A stretch of DNA of 64,000 nt from JBOHDX01 sp050700835 (GTDB lineage Bacteria > Actinomycetota > Actinomycetes > Propionibacteriales > Nocardioidaceae): NCBI GenBank assembly GCA_050700835.1, contig JBOHDX010000054.1, positions 1 through 64,000 on the forward strand, written 5' to 3'. The notes beneath the pieces were generated by a model. It made no database searches, was not told the origin of the DNA, and was given only the letters and a program-made list of their open reading frames with translations. The stretch's first letter is position 1. Every line of letters begins with the position of its first letter. Positions 34,285-42,677 of this stretch are shown piece by piece. A program made the position numbers and the translations under genes.

Positions 34285-36029
34285 TCGACGGCGACCAGCA
34301 GCGGGTAGCGCTGCTGACCACCGGAGTAGACCACCGTGTCCAGCTCGGGGCGCGACTCGCGGATGGCCGCCTCGAGCCGGTCGGCCAAGTCGTCCGCTGC
34401 TTGTGCACCCGTCACGAGGGTGACCATCTCACCACCACCGGACAGAAGCCGGTCGACCACCTGAGCCGCCACGCGGTAGGCGTCGTGGCCGACGATCGCG
34501 AAGTCGCCGTCGAGGACGCCGAGCACGTCCCCGGGCTCACAGGGACCGGCCATCGTCATGGCCTGTTGGGTCGCGACCGTCACGGCCCCGTGGCGGGTGT
34601 GGCTTGCCGCGCTGGTCATCGCCACGACGTCGTCGTCGAAGCCGCGGCCCGGCTCGTGGACGGCGATGGCGGCCAGTCCCTGCACCTGCGCCCGGGTGGG
34701 TACGACGGCCACCCGGACTCCATGCGCGCGGGCCTGGCTGGCGGCGGCCTCGGCCGCGGGGACCGTCGCACCGTCGTTGGGCAGGACGATCACCTCCGCG
34801 GCCCCTGTCGACTCGATCGCGGCGAGGAAGTCTTCGCTCGAGCAGTGCACCCCAGGTGTGCCGCGCACGACCTTGCCGCCGGCCGACTCGAACAACGCGG
34901 CCATGCCCGGACCGGCGGCCATCAGCACCACACTCCGGCCCGAATGGCCCGAATGGCCCGAATGGCCCGAATGGCCCGAACGGGCCGAACGGGCCGAACC
35001 GGCGAGTCCGGTCTGCTCGGCGAAGTGGGTGACCGCGATGCGGTGGGGTCGGCCGGCCTCGATCCCGGCCTCGACCGCGGCACCCACATCGTCGACATGC
35101 ACGTGGACGTTCCACAGACCCTCGCCCCCGATCACCACGAGCGAGTCGCCCAGCCCGCACAACCGGTCGCGCAGCGCGGGGACACAGCCGTCCTCGGCGT
35201 CCAGGAGATACATCACTTCGTACGCCGGGCCGTCCGCGGTGAGGTCCTGCACGGGGATCGGCGTCGGGATGGTCCTGGCTCCCAACCCGGTCGGGGGCGC
35301 GGCCTCCCAGCGTCCGGTCACGGTCCTCGCCGTGGCGTCGAGCACGACGACCAGGCCTCTGCCTCCGGCGTCGACGACTCCCGCGCGGCGCAGCAGATCC
35401 AGCTGCTCCGGGGTCCTGGCCAGAGCGGCGCGGGCGGCGATCGCCGCTGCGGTCACGACGTCTGCGACGGTCGCGGCACCGTCACCGTCGACGCGTTGAC
35501 ACGCCACGGCCGCTCCGTCGGCGGCCGCCCTCGCCACGCTCAGGATGGTCCCCTCGACCGGCGCGCCCACTGCTGTCCACGCCGCGTCGGCGGCCTCTCG
35601 GAACGCGTGCGACACGACGTCGGGCAGGAGGACTCCAGCGTCCGGGCCCGGGTGCACCAGGGCGCCCAACCCGGCACGCATCAACTGCGCCATGATCACG
35701 CCGGAGTTGCCCCGCGCGCCGAGAAGCGCGGCCCGGGAGAAGTCCGCGACAGCGAGGGCGACGGCGTCGGAGGTGTCGCCGGGATCGCTGGTGCCGCCGG
35801 GATCCCTGGTGCCGCCGGGATCGCTGGTGTCGCTGGTGTCGCCGCGCCGTGCCCGAACGCGAAGGACGGCAGCAGCGGCCTCGACCGTCAGGTAGAGGTT
35901 GGTCCCCGTGTCTGAGTCGGGCACCGGGTAGACGTTCAGCGCGTCGATCTCGGCGCGCGCCGCGCCCAGCGCAGCCGCACAGGCGTCGGCCCACCGCCTC
36001 AGCAGCGACACCGTGAGCGGCGCGGCCAT
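34281..36029 (-). CDS. fakA: DAK-domain fatty-acid-kinase-like protein (FakA-like)
   Basis: 582 aa resembling FakA, which phosphorylates fatty acids bound to a FakB partner. N-terminal DhaL/DAK2 nucleotide domain with LNVYPVPDSDTGTNLYLTVE (Mg-ATP aspartates) and ALLGARGNSGVIMAQLMRA; the middle domain includes YEVMYLLDAEDG and NVHVHVDDVGAAVEAG; the C-terminal domain follows. Two low-complexity inserts (GDTSDP... and SGHSGH...) come from in-frame tandem repeats. No DegV/FakB gene lies nearby. It heads the fakA-recG-rsmD-coaD run. Confidence 0.85.
   Translation of the reverse strand: MAAPLTVSLLRRWADACAAALGAARAEIDALNVYPVPDSDTGTNLYLTVEAAAAVLRVRARRGDTSDTSDPGGTRDPGGTSDPGDTSDAVALAVADFSRAALLGARGNSGVIMAQLMRAGLGALVHPGPDAGVLLPDVVSHAFREAADAAWTAVGAPVEGTILSVARAAADGAAVACQRVDGDGAATVADVVTAAAIAARAALARTPEQLDLLRRAGVVDAGGRGLVVVLDATARTVTGRWEAAPPTGLGARTIPTPIPVQDLTADGPAYEVMYLLDAEDGCVPALRDRLCGLGDSLVVIGGEGLWNVHVHVDDVGAAVEAGIEAGRPHRIAVTHFAEQTGLAGSARSARSGHSGHSGHSGHSGRSVVLMAAGPGMAALFESAGGKVVRGTPGVHCSSEDFLAAIESTGAAEVIVLPNDGATVPAAEAAASQARAHGVRVAVVPTRAQVQGLAAIAVHEPGRGFDDDVVAMTSAASHTRHGAVTVATQQAMTMAGPCEPGDVLGVLDGDFAIVGHDAYRVAAQVVDRLLSGGGEMVTLVTGAQAADDLADRLEAAIRESRPELDTVVYSGGQQRYPLLVAVE
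34937..34999 (-). repeat. 9-bp tandem repeat, 7 copies, inside fakA-like gene
   Basis: GGCCCGAAT repeats four times and is followed by three GGCCCGAAC/GGGCCGAAC units. It encodes the SGH/SAR triplet repeats of an interdomain linker. Confidence 0.9.
35773..35844 (-). repeat. 18-bp/9-bp tandem repeat inside fakA-like gene
   Basis: Three 18-bp units (GTGCCGCCGGGATCGCTG and variants) followed by two 9-bp half units, encoding a Gly/Asp/Ser/Thr linker within the DhaL domain region. Confidence 0.85.
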
Positions 36030-36045
36030 GCAACCCCACCTCTCC

Positions 36046-36120
36046 CGGTCCTCGCTGCGGACAGGTCCGCCGGTCCTCGCTGCGGACAGGTCCGCCGGTC
36101 AAGGTTTGCGGACTGTCCGC
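36046..36120. repeat. 25-bp tandem duplication carrying GCGGAC/GTCCGC palindromes upstream of the fakA-like gene
   Basis: CGGTCCTCGCTGCGG... (36046-36070) is repeated exactly at 36071-36095. Each copy ends in the palindrome GCGGAC-AG-GTCCGC, and a third copy GCGGAC-T-GTCCGC sits at 36108-36120. All lie 17-91 bp upstream of the gene's ATG in the 5' region. Candidate operator array or leader hairpins. Confidence 0.8.
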
Positions 36121-36274
36121 GGCGAAGACTAGTCGCGGTCCGCCCGGGCCGGTCCGATTCCCGATCCGGTCCGATTAGCGTGCGCCGGTGGCGATCCGAT
36201 ATCCTCACCAGGTTGCCCAGAGCCGTCTGGGCGCCATCCTCGAGCCAGGAGCACCTGGCCAGGACCTCACGTTT

Positions 36275-36304
36275 CTAGACCAAACTAGACCAAACTCGAC
36301 CAAA
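36275..36304 (+). repeat. 10-bp tandem repeat ahead of rpmB
   Basis: CTAGACCAAA occurs twice and CTCGACCAAA once, ending just upstream of the rpmB SD (AGGAG). Together with 36046-36120 it fills most of the 287-bp gap. Confidence 0.8.
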
Positions 36305-36316
36305 CAGGAGTCTGTG

Positions 36317-36502
36317 GTGGCTGCCGTCTGCGACATCTGTGGCAAGGGGCCCGGCTTCGGCAACAACGTGTCCCACTCTCACCGGCGTACCCGTCGGCGC
36401 TTCAACCCCAACATCCAGCGTGTCCGTGCGGTGGTCGACGCGACGCCGATGCGGCTCAACGTGTGCACCGGCTGCCTCAAGGCCGGCAAGGTCAGCCGCT
36501 GA
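36317..36502 (+). CDS. rpmB: 50S ribosomal protein bL28
   Basis: 61-aa large-subunit protein of the zinc-binding type: VCDICGKGPGFGNNVSHSHR with CxxC near the N-terminus and VCTGCLKAGKV at the C-terminus. The second of two adjacent GTG codons (36317) gives the standard N-terminus MAAVCDICGK, and AGGAG lies upstream. Divergent from the fakA-like gene, convergent with thiL. Confidence 0.95.
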   Translation: MAAVCDICGKGPGFGNNVSHSHRRTRRRFNPNIQRVRAVVDATPMRLNVCTGCLKAGKVSR

Positions 36503-36607
36503 CCTTCGGCGGCTCAAGCCCCCGTACCCCCGCGCTCAGCGCCCATCGCCCGCTCAGGACCCGCCAGGGCCTGCTCTGGGCCCGCTCAGCGCCCGATCAG
36601 GGCCCAC

Positions 36608-37588
36608 TCAGCGCCAGTGTGAGTGTCCGGTGACGCCTTCGTAGGCGACACCGTCGACCGTCACCGATGGCGATTCGGCTTGCGCGGTCCCGTTGCCCGG
36701 TGCGGTGACGTGGCCGATCACCCGCCACCCGTCCGGGATGGGTACGTCCGCGGGGAACGTCGCCGCCAGGGCATGGTCGTCACCGCCGGTCAGCACCAAG
36801 CCCAGGGGCTGCACACCCAACGCCGAGCCGACCGACTCGATCGGCTCCGGCAGGTCGAGCGCCCCCGAGTCGACGTCGATCACGACTCCCGACGCCTTTG
36901 CCAGGTGGCCCAGATCGCCGAGCAGTCCGTCGCTCACATCGATCATCGCGCTGGCCCCGGCGCTGGCGGCAGCCGGGCCGGCGAGGTACGGCGGTTCCGG
37001 TCGTCGCAACGCGTCGACCACGGCACGCGGCGATCGGAAGCCGCGGGCCAGCACGGCGTAACCCGCGGCGGCCCAGCCGATCCTGCCGGCCAGCGCCAGC
37101 ACGTCGCCCGGTCGAGCGCCATCCCGGCGTACCGGATCTGCGGGGGCCGGTCCGAGCACGCTGACCGACACGACGATCTGGTCGCCCGCACTGAGGTCGC
37201 CTCCGACCACGGTGGCGCCTACGACGGCGGCCTCGTCCCGCATGCCGCGGGCCAGATCCAGCACCCAGCCGACCGGCGTGTCCCCCGGCATGGACAGACC
37301 GATCAGTAACGCCGTGGCGGTGCCTCCCATCGCGGCGATGTCGGCGAGATTGGCCGCGACCGCCCGGTGCCCGACGTCCTCGGCGCTCGACCAGTCCCGT
37401 CTGAAGTGGCGACCCTCGACCAGGACGTCGGTGGACGCAAGCACCGCCCCGGTGGGCACCCGCACCGATGCCGCGTCGTCGCCTGGGCCGATCAGCACCT
37501 GGTCGGTGAGCTCGAACACGGACGTGATCGCGTCGACCAGCGCGAACTCTCCGAGCTCGGAGACCGAGGCATGTCCTGCGGCGACCAT
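36608..37588 (-). CDS. thiL: Thiamine-monophosphate kinase
   Basis: Last step of thiamine diphosphate synthesis. 326 aa of the PurM/ThiL fold. Motifs: VLIGPGDDAASV, ASTDVLVEGRHFRRDW, AVAANLADIAAMGGTA, IDVSDGLLGDLGHLA and LTGGDDHALAATF (usually GGEDY). The ATG at 37586-37588 has GAGG 8 nt upstream; another ATG three codons earlier is nearly as likely. Confidence 0.94.
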   Translation of the reverse strand: MVAAGHASVSELGEFALVDAITSVFELTDQVLIGPGDDAASVRVPTGAVLASTDVLVEGRHFRRDWSSAEDVGHRAVAANLADIAAMGGTATALLIGLSMPGDTPVGWVLDLARGMRDEAAVVGATVVGGDLSAGDQIVVSVSVLGPAPADPVRRDGARPGDVLALAGRIGWAAAGYAVLARGFRSPRAVVDALRRPEPPYLAGPAAASAGASAMIDVSDGLLGDLGHLAKASGVVIDVDSGALDLPEPIESVGSALGVQPLGLVLTGGDDHALAATFPADVPIPDGWRVIGHVTAPGNGTAQAESPSVTVDGVAYEGVTGHSHWR

Positions 37589-37696
37589 GGGCGTCATCCT
37601 CGCCGACAGTGGCCAGGTCGCCACGGGCGGGTATGTCCGGAGTGACCGGAGCCTGTAGCGTGACCGCACCGGACGAAGGGCGTGCCTACGCCACCT

Positions 37697-37744
37697 CGAC
37701 CGACGCAACGACCGACTCACTGACCGACGCACTGACCGACTGGA
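37697..37744 (+). repeat. 12-bp tandem repeat, 4 copies, upstream of the AsnC-domain gene
   Basis: Units CGACCGACGCAA, CGACCGACTCAC, TGACCGACGCAC and TGACCGACTGGA; the last runs into the SD GGAGG of the following gene. Confidence 0.8.
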
Positions 37745-37753
37745 GGACGACCC

Positions 37754-37990
37754 ATGGTGGTGCAGGCCTACATCCTCATCCAGACGGAGGTCGGCAAGGC
37801 CGCGGACGTGGCCAAGGCCATCGCCGACGTCAAGGGCGTCACCCTCGCGGAGGACGTGACCGGCCCCTACGACGTCATCGTCCGCGCCGAGGCGCAGAAC
37901 GTGGACGAGCTGGGCCAGCTGGTGGTGGCGCGGGTCCAGAACATCTCGGGGATCACCCGCACGCTGACCTGCCCGGTCGTGCACATCTGA
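37754..37990 (+). CDS. Stand-alone Lrp/AsnC ligand-binding domain protein
   Basis: 78 aa comprising only the RAM/AsnC ligand-binding fold (VQAYILIQTEVGKAADVAKA, VTGPYDVIVRAEAQNVDELG, TRTLTCPVVH). No helix-turn-helix is present, so it cannot bind DNA by itself in the usual Lrp manner; such proteins may sense amino acids or pair with full Lrp regulators. GGAGG precedes the ATG. Similar genes occur next to thiL in actinobacteria. Confidence 0.88.
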   Translation: MVVQAYILIQTEVGKAADVAKAIADVKGVTLAEDVTGPYDVIVRAEAQNVDELGQLVVARVQNISGITRTLTCPVVHI

Positions 37991-38025
37991 CCGTTCACAT
38001 CCCCCCACGCCCACGTGTCGCCTCG

Positions 38026-38472
38026 GTGGCCGTGGGCGTGGTGCTGTCGGTCGGCGTCGTGACCGGCTGCGCCAGCAGCGGGCCCTTGTCGGTCACGGCC
38101 CCGAGCCTGTCCGGTCCGGTGGCGACCGTCTGCGGCTCCCTGCTGGGTGGCGTTCCGGACAGAGTCGGCGGACAGTCGGGCCGCACCACCCGGTCCGCCG
38201 GCTCGGTGGCCGCATGGGGCAGTCCCGCGATCGTGTTGCGCTGCGGCGTAGTCAGCCCGGCCGGGCTGACTCGCTCCTCGCGCTGCGACGCCGTCGACGG
38301 TGTCGGCTGGTTCAGCGAGCGGGTCGACGGGGCGTACCGGTTCACGACGATCGGACGGGAGGCGTTCGTCGAGGTGACCGTGCCCGACGAGTACGCCCCG
38401 CAGGCCGACGCCCTCGCCGACCTGGCCCACGCTGTTCGGCACTCGGACCGGGTCGTGCAGCCGTGTGTCTGA
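38026..38472 (+). CDS. DUF3515 family probable lipoprotein
   Basis: About 148 aa. A hydrophobic start VAVGVVLSVGVVTGCASS ends in a lipobox-like TGC, so the protein is probably a lipoprotein. The body shows SPAIVLRCGVVSPAGL, FTTIGREAFVEVTVP and a final C typical of DUF3515. The start is uncertain: the GTG at 38026 is the only standard codon near the signal, but it lacks an N-terminal Lys/Arg; a CTG at 37987 would supply two Arg. Function unknown. Confidence 0.8.
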   Translation: MAVGVVLSVGVVTGCASSGPLSVTAPSLSGPVATVCGSLLGGVPDRVGGQSGRTTRSAGSVAAWGSPAIVLRCGVVSPAGLTRSSRCDAVDGVGWFSERVDGAYRFTTIGREAFVEVTVPDEYAPQADALADLAHAVRHSDRVVQPCV

Positions 38473-38494
38473 GCTGGGCCGCCCAGCGGTCTGG

Positions 38495-39682
38495 TCAGCG
38501 CAGCCCGACCGGCCGGTCCGCGGCCAACGTGATCAGACGATCGACGAGAGCTCGATAGTCGAGTCCAGCAGCGTCCCAGAGGCGGGGGTACATCGATGTC
38601 GGCGTGAACCCGGGCATCGTGTTGATCTCGTTGACGAGCAGGCGGCCGTCCCGAAGGAGGAAGAAGTCGACACGGGCCAGGCCCTCGCAGCCGATCGCCT
38701 GGAACGCTCGCACCGCCCACGACCGGACCTGCTCGGCGGTCGCACCGTCCACGTTCGCGGGTACGTCGAGCTCACCACCGCCGTCGAGATACTTGGCCTC
38801 GAAGTCGTAGAACCGGTGCCCCCTCGACGTGTCGACGCGGATCTCCCCCACGACGCTTGCCTCCGGGGACGAACCGTCGACGGCTTCCAGGACACCGCAC
38901 TCGAGCTCCCGCGCGTCGGCGGCGGCCGCCTCCACGATCACCTTGGGGTCGAGCGCGCGGGCTGTCTCGATCGCTGCGTCGAGGTCCTGCGGCCCGTCGA
39001 CCCGGGTGACCCCGAGGCTCGAGCCGGCGCGTGCAGGCTTCACGAACACGGGCCAGCCGAGGGAAGCGACGGACTCGCGGACGGCCGGCTTGTCCCGTTC
39101 CCACTCCCGCCTGGCCACCACGACGTAGGGCACCATCGGCAGGCCGGCTGCGGCCAGCACGATCTTCATCATGTGCTTGTCCATGCCGACCGCGCTCGCC
39201 AGCACACCGGCGCCGACGTAGCGGACTCCCGACATCTCGAGCAGGCCCTGCAAGGTGCCGTCCTCTCCCCACGGCCCGTGCAGCAGGGGGAACACGACGT
39301 CCACCTCCCCCAGTGTCCGAGGGATGTCGCCCTGGTCCTGCACCATGAGCTCGCGAGTGCCGTGGGACTGCGCCAGCGCCACGCCGGCTCGAGACGGGTC
39401 GACCGTTGGCAGCTCCCCGCCGCTGATGGCGTACCGGCCGGCGTCGCACGACTCGAGCACCCAGCGACCGTCCCGGCTGATGCCCACGGGGACGACGTCG
39501 TAGCGGTCCCGATCGATCGCCGCGATGACCTGGCTCGCCGTCAGGCAGGACACGCCGTGCTCGCTGGATCGGCCGCCGAACACCACCGCGACACGCGGCT
39601 TGCGTCCGGAGCGGCCGGGGTCGGCAGCGGCCACCATGTCGGCCATCGCGGTCGAGGCTGCGGCCTTCTCCGGAAGAGTCAT
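38495..39682 (-). CDS. ddl: D-alanine--D-alanine ligase
   Basis: Makes the D-Ala-D-Ala terminus of peptidoglycan precursors. 395 aa ATP-grasp enzyme. RVAVVFGGRSSEHGVSC, VFPLLHGPWGEDGTLQG, VFVKPARAGSSLGVTRV, ARVDFFLLRDGRLLVNEINT and MPGFTPTSMYPRLW are all present. No VanA-type signature is evident. The ATG has a TAGGGT -10 7 nt upstream. It faces the PLP-enzyme gene. Confidence 0.94.
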   Translation of the reverse strand: MTLPEKAAASTAMADMVAAADPGRSGRKPRVAVVFGGRSSEHGVSCLTASQVIAAIDRDRYDVVPVGISRDGRWVLESCDAGRYAISGGELPTVDPSRAGVALAQSHGTRELMVQDQGDIPRTLGEVDVVFPLLHGPWGEDGTLQGLLEMSGVRYVGAGVLASAVGMDKHMMKIVLAAAGLPMVPYVVVARREWERDKPAVRESVASLGWPVFVKPARAGSSLGVTRVDGPQDLDAAIETARALDPKVIVEAAAADARELECGVLEAVDGSSPEASVVGEIRVDTSRGHRFYDFEAKYLDGGGELDVPANVDGATAEQVRSWAVRAFQAIGCEGLARVDFFLLRDGRLLVNEINTMPGFTPTSMYPRLWDAAGLDYRALVDRLITLAADRPVGLR

Positions 39683-39689
39683 CGCGCAG

Positions 39690-39695
39690 ACCCTA
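39690..39695 (-). promoter_or_regulatory. Candidate -10 element of ddl (leaderless)
   Basis: TAGGGT on the minus strand, 7 nt before the ddl ATG, in a 55-bp divergent gap. Confidence 0.45.
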
Positions 39696-39737
39696 CCCCG
39701 GCCCGCGCGGGCCCTCCGGCACCGTCATGCTGGTGTC

Positions 39738-40805
39738 ATGAGCCCTGACATGTCGCCCGCCACGGTTGCCGTCGCCGGTGGTCGCCCACCGCATGAGCCG
39801 GACATGCCGCTGAACCATCCGATCACCCTGGCGAGCAACTTCGTCGCCGGCGGCGACCTCGAGTACGGCCGGTACGCCAACCCGACCTGGGCTGGCTTCG
39901 AGGAGGTTCTGGGACGGCTGGAGGGTGGTCGGGCGATCACGTTCGCCACCGGTATGGCGGCGATCGGTGCGATCGTCGACCTGATCGCACCCGGCGAGAC
40001 GGTGGTCGTCCCGCGGCACGCCTACCTCGGCACCCTGGAGCAGGTTCGGATCAAGAAGTCCCGTGGTCAGCTCGAGGTGCGGGTGGTCGACATCGACGAC
40101 ACCGCGGCGGTGCTCGCGGCGTGTGACGACGCGGCGCTGGTGTGGGTCGAGTCGCCGACGAATCCCGCGCTCGAGGTGGCGGACCTGCCCGCCATCATCG
40201 CCGGTGCGCACGCGGCACGGGCCCGGGTCGTCGTGGACAACACGTTCGCCACGCCGATCCTGCAGCGCCCGCTCGAGCTGGGTGCCGACATCGTCGTGCA
40301 CTCCGCGACGAAGTTCCTGTCCGGCCACAGCGACGCCCTGCTGGGCGCGGTGGTCACCAACGACGAGGCAACGGCCAACGCGATCGACCTGCAACGGCGT
40401 ACCTGGGGAGCGATCCCGGGCACTGTCGAGTCGTGGTTGGCTGCCCGAGGCGTACGCACGCTGCACCTCCGGGTCGAGCGGTCGGGGGCCAATGCTGCCG
40501 AGCTGGCCACCCGGCTCGGCGAGCATCAGGCAGTCGAGCGGGTGCGCTACCCGGGCTTCGGCGGGATCATCGCGATCGAGGTGGCCGGCGGCGCGACGGC
40601 CGCCGACGTGTTCACCCACTCGACGTCGCTGTGGGTGCACGCCACCAGTCTCGGCGGGGTCGAGTCGACGCTGGAGCGGCGACGTCGTTGGTCCGGCGAG
40701 CAGTCGACGATCCCCGAGAACCTCGTCCGGCTCTCGGTGGGAATCGAGGACGTCGAGGATCTCTGGACCGACCTGTCCAAGGCGTTGGACTGTCTGCCGG
40801 CCTGA
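39738..40805 (+). CDS. Cystathionine gamma-synthase/lyase family PLP enzyme
   Basis: 355-aa trans-sulfuration-type enzyme, somewhat shorter than the usual 380-400 aa. Motifs: NPTWAGFEEVLGRLEGG, WVESPTNPALEVADL, VVVDNTFATPILQRPLELGA and the PLP lysine in HSATKFLSGHSDAL. Substrate (cystathionine or methionine-like) cannot be fixed. ATG at 39738; a second ATG at 39750 is possible. Divergent from ddl, convergent with gpsA. Confidence 0.87.
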   Translation: MSPDMSPATVAVAGGRPPHEPDMPLNHPITLASNFVAGGDLEYGRYANPTWAGFEEVLGRLEGGRAITFATGMAAIGAIVDLIAPGETVVVPRHAYLGTLEQVRIKKSRGQLEVRVVDIDDTAAVLAACDDAALVWVESPTNPALEVADLPAIIAGAHAARARVVVDNTFATPILQRPLELGADIVVHSATKFLSGHSDALLGAVVTNDEATANAIDLQRRTWGAIPGTVESWLAARGVRTLHLRVERSGANAAELATRLGEHQAVERVRYPGFGGIIAIEVAGGATAADVFTHSTSLWVHATSLGGVESTLERRRRWSGEQSTIPENLVRLSVGIEDVEDLWTDLSKALDCLPA

Positions 40806-40809
40806 GCCG

Positions 40810-41811
40810 TCAGGCGCGCTCGGACTTGGTCGAGCGCGAGATGAGCGACCCGAGCATCTCCTTGGGCCCGAGGTCACCCCGCACGACCGCCGCCACGTGC
40901 TCGACGATCGGCATGTCGACGTCGTGCCGGTGCGCAAGATAGACCAACGACTCGCACGTCTTCACGCCTTCGGCGACCTGTCGCGTCGACGCGGCGATCT
41001 CCTCGACACCTTGGCCGTGGCCGAGCTTCTCCCCGAACGCTCGGTTGCGCGACAGGGGCGACGAGCAGGTCGCCACGAGGTCGCCCAGCCCGGCCAGTCC
41101 GGCCAAGGTCATCGGGTCCGCGCCCATGGCGGCCGCCAGACGACCGGTCTCGGCGAGGCCCCTGGTGATCACGGTCGCCTGGGCGTTGTCGCCGAACCCG
41201 AGTCCGATCGCCATCCCGACGGCCAGCGCGATGACATTCTTGGTGGCGCCGCCGAGCTCGCATCCGACGACGTCGGTGTTGGTGTACGGGCGGAACGCGC
41301 GCGTGTGGCACAGGGCCTGCAGGTGCGCCGCGGTGTCGGGAGACGCGCAGGCGACCACGCTGGCGGCCGGTTGGCGCTCCGCGATCTCGCGTGCCAGGTT
41401 GGGGCCGGTGACGACCCCGATGCGGCCCGGCTCAGCCAGCGTCAGCTCGGCGATCACCTCCGACATCCGCAGGCCTGTCCCCAGCTCGACGCCCTTCATC
41501 AGGCTGACCACAGGGACGCCAGCCGGGATGTGGTGCGCCCAGTCGGTGAGGTTGGTCCGCAACGTCTGCGACGGGACCGCGAGGATTACCGCGCCGACCC
41601 CCTCGAGCACCTCGGCCGGGTCGTGGCTGGCGACCAGTCCCGGTGACAGCGCGATACCCGGGAGGTAGTCGGGGTTCTCGTGCTCGACGTTGATCTGGTC
41701 GCACAGGCTCGGGCGTCGTCCCCACAGCCTGACGGTGTGACCGGCGTCGGAGAGCACCAGCGAGAACGCGGTTCCCCACGTACCCGCGCCCAAGACCGCC
41801 ACGTCAGTCAT
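40810..41811 (-). CDS. gpsA: NAD(P)H-dependent glycerol-3-phosphate dehydrogenase
   Basis: Makes sn-glycerol 3-phosphate for phospholipids. 333 aa. Rossmann motif VAVLGAGTWGTAFSLVLSDAG, VSLMKGVELGTGLR, VTGPNLAREIAE, GGATKNVIALAVGMAIGLGFGDNA with the catalytic Lys, and GLAGLGDLVATCSS. The start overlaps the plsC end by 8 bases. With plsC it forms the two-step entry to phosphatidic acid. Confidence 0.95.
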   Translation of the reverse strand: MTDVAVLGAGTWGTAFSLVLSDAGHTVRLWGRRPSLCDQINVEHENPDYLPGIALSPGLVASHDPAEVLEGVGAVILAVPSQTLRTNLTDWAHHIPAGVPVVSLMKGVELGTGLRMSEVIAELTLAEPGRIGVVTGPNLAREIAERQPAASVVACASPDTAAHLQALCHTRAFRPYTNTDVVGCELGGATKNVIALAVGMAIGLGFGDNAQATVITRGLAETGRLAAAMGADPMTLAGLAGLGDLVATCSSPLSRNRAFGEKLGHGQGVEEIAASTRQVAEGVKTCESLVYLAHRHDVDMPIVEHVAAVVRGDLGPKEMLGSLISRSTKSERA

Positions 41812-42562
41812 GACCGGTCCTGCGCGGCTTGTCGGGATCCCCCGTCTCGGCGGTGCCGTTCTTGCGCGGGTCGAACCGCTCCTTCGGGGCGACCTCTCCC
41901 CGGATCGACTCCTCGAGCTCGGTGATCGCCGCCATGATCCGGTCCGTCGCTTCGTACAACAGCTCCAACGTCGGCGGCAGGTGCTCGAAGTCGGACAGGT
42001 CGACCGGTTCACCCACCCACACGTGCACGGGTTTGCGTGGCCACAGCGACGGACGCTTGGCGTACGGCGGAAGGATCGCCTGCGCTCCCCACTGGGCCAG
42101 CGGGATCACCGGCCGATCGGTGGCGAGGGCGATGCGGGCCGCGCCGGTCCTGCCCGTCATCGGCCACAGCTGCGGGTCGCGAGTCAGCGTGCCTTCGGGA
42201 TAGACGATGACGCAGGCACCTTCCGAGACCGCCTCGACGGCCGCCGTGAACGCCTTGCTGGCATCCGCGGTGCCACGATCGACAGGGATCTGCCCGGTGA
42301 CGCGAAGGATGGACCGCAGGATAGGGACGTTGAACAGACTCGCCTTTCCCAGGAAGCGGGGAGGGATGTCGTGGTTCACCAGGAAGTGCGACACCAGCAG
42401 CGGGTCGACATGGGAGAGGTGGTTCGCCGCCAGCACGAAGCCCCCACCGGGAAGGTTCTGGGCCCCGCGCCAGTCGCGTCTGGTGAGCAGCCGCAACAGC
42501 GGACGAAGGATCGCCACGATGCCGACCAGCACGACGCTGAATCTGCGTGCATCGGCGGCCAT
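41804..42562 (-). CDS. plsC: 1-acyl-sn-glycerol-3-phosphate acyltransferase
   Basis: 252-aa acyltransferase. Short N-terminal hydrophobic segment, then the NHX4D block NHLSHVDPLLVS, GKASLFNVPI, IPVDRGT and the VIVYPEGTLTRD block. The C-terminal 50 residues are charged. ATG at 42560-42562 with GGAGGG upstream; the longer readings run into the opposite-strand cofC. A TAGGCT lies about 45 bp upstream and may be its -10. Confidence 0.92.
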   Translation of the reverse strand: MAADARRFSVVLVGIVAILRPLLRLLTRRDWRGAQNLPGGGFVLAANHLSHVDPLLVSHFLVNHDIPPRFLGKASLFNVPILRSILRVTGQIPVDRGTADASKAFTAAVEAVSEGACVIVYPEGTLTRDPQLWPMTGRTGAARIALATDRPVIPLAQWGAQAILPPYAKRPSLWPRKPVHVWVGEPVDLSDFEHLPPTLELLYEATDRIMAAITELEESIRGEVAPKERFDPRKNGTAETGDPDKPRRTGHD

Positions 42563-42677
42563 CGTCGTGACGCCCTCCTTCCGTGTGCCGTTGCGTGCTG
42601 GCCGGAAGCCTACGGCCGATCGGCGGTGGCCGGGCCCCCGCATGGCCCCGGGCGCGTCCTGCCACCATGGACGTCCG

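Noticed and set aside
34937..34999. Possible CRISPR or regulatory array in the fakA-like gene
   Set aside because: The 9-bp units lie in frame in a coding sequence and encode a linker.
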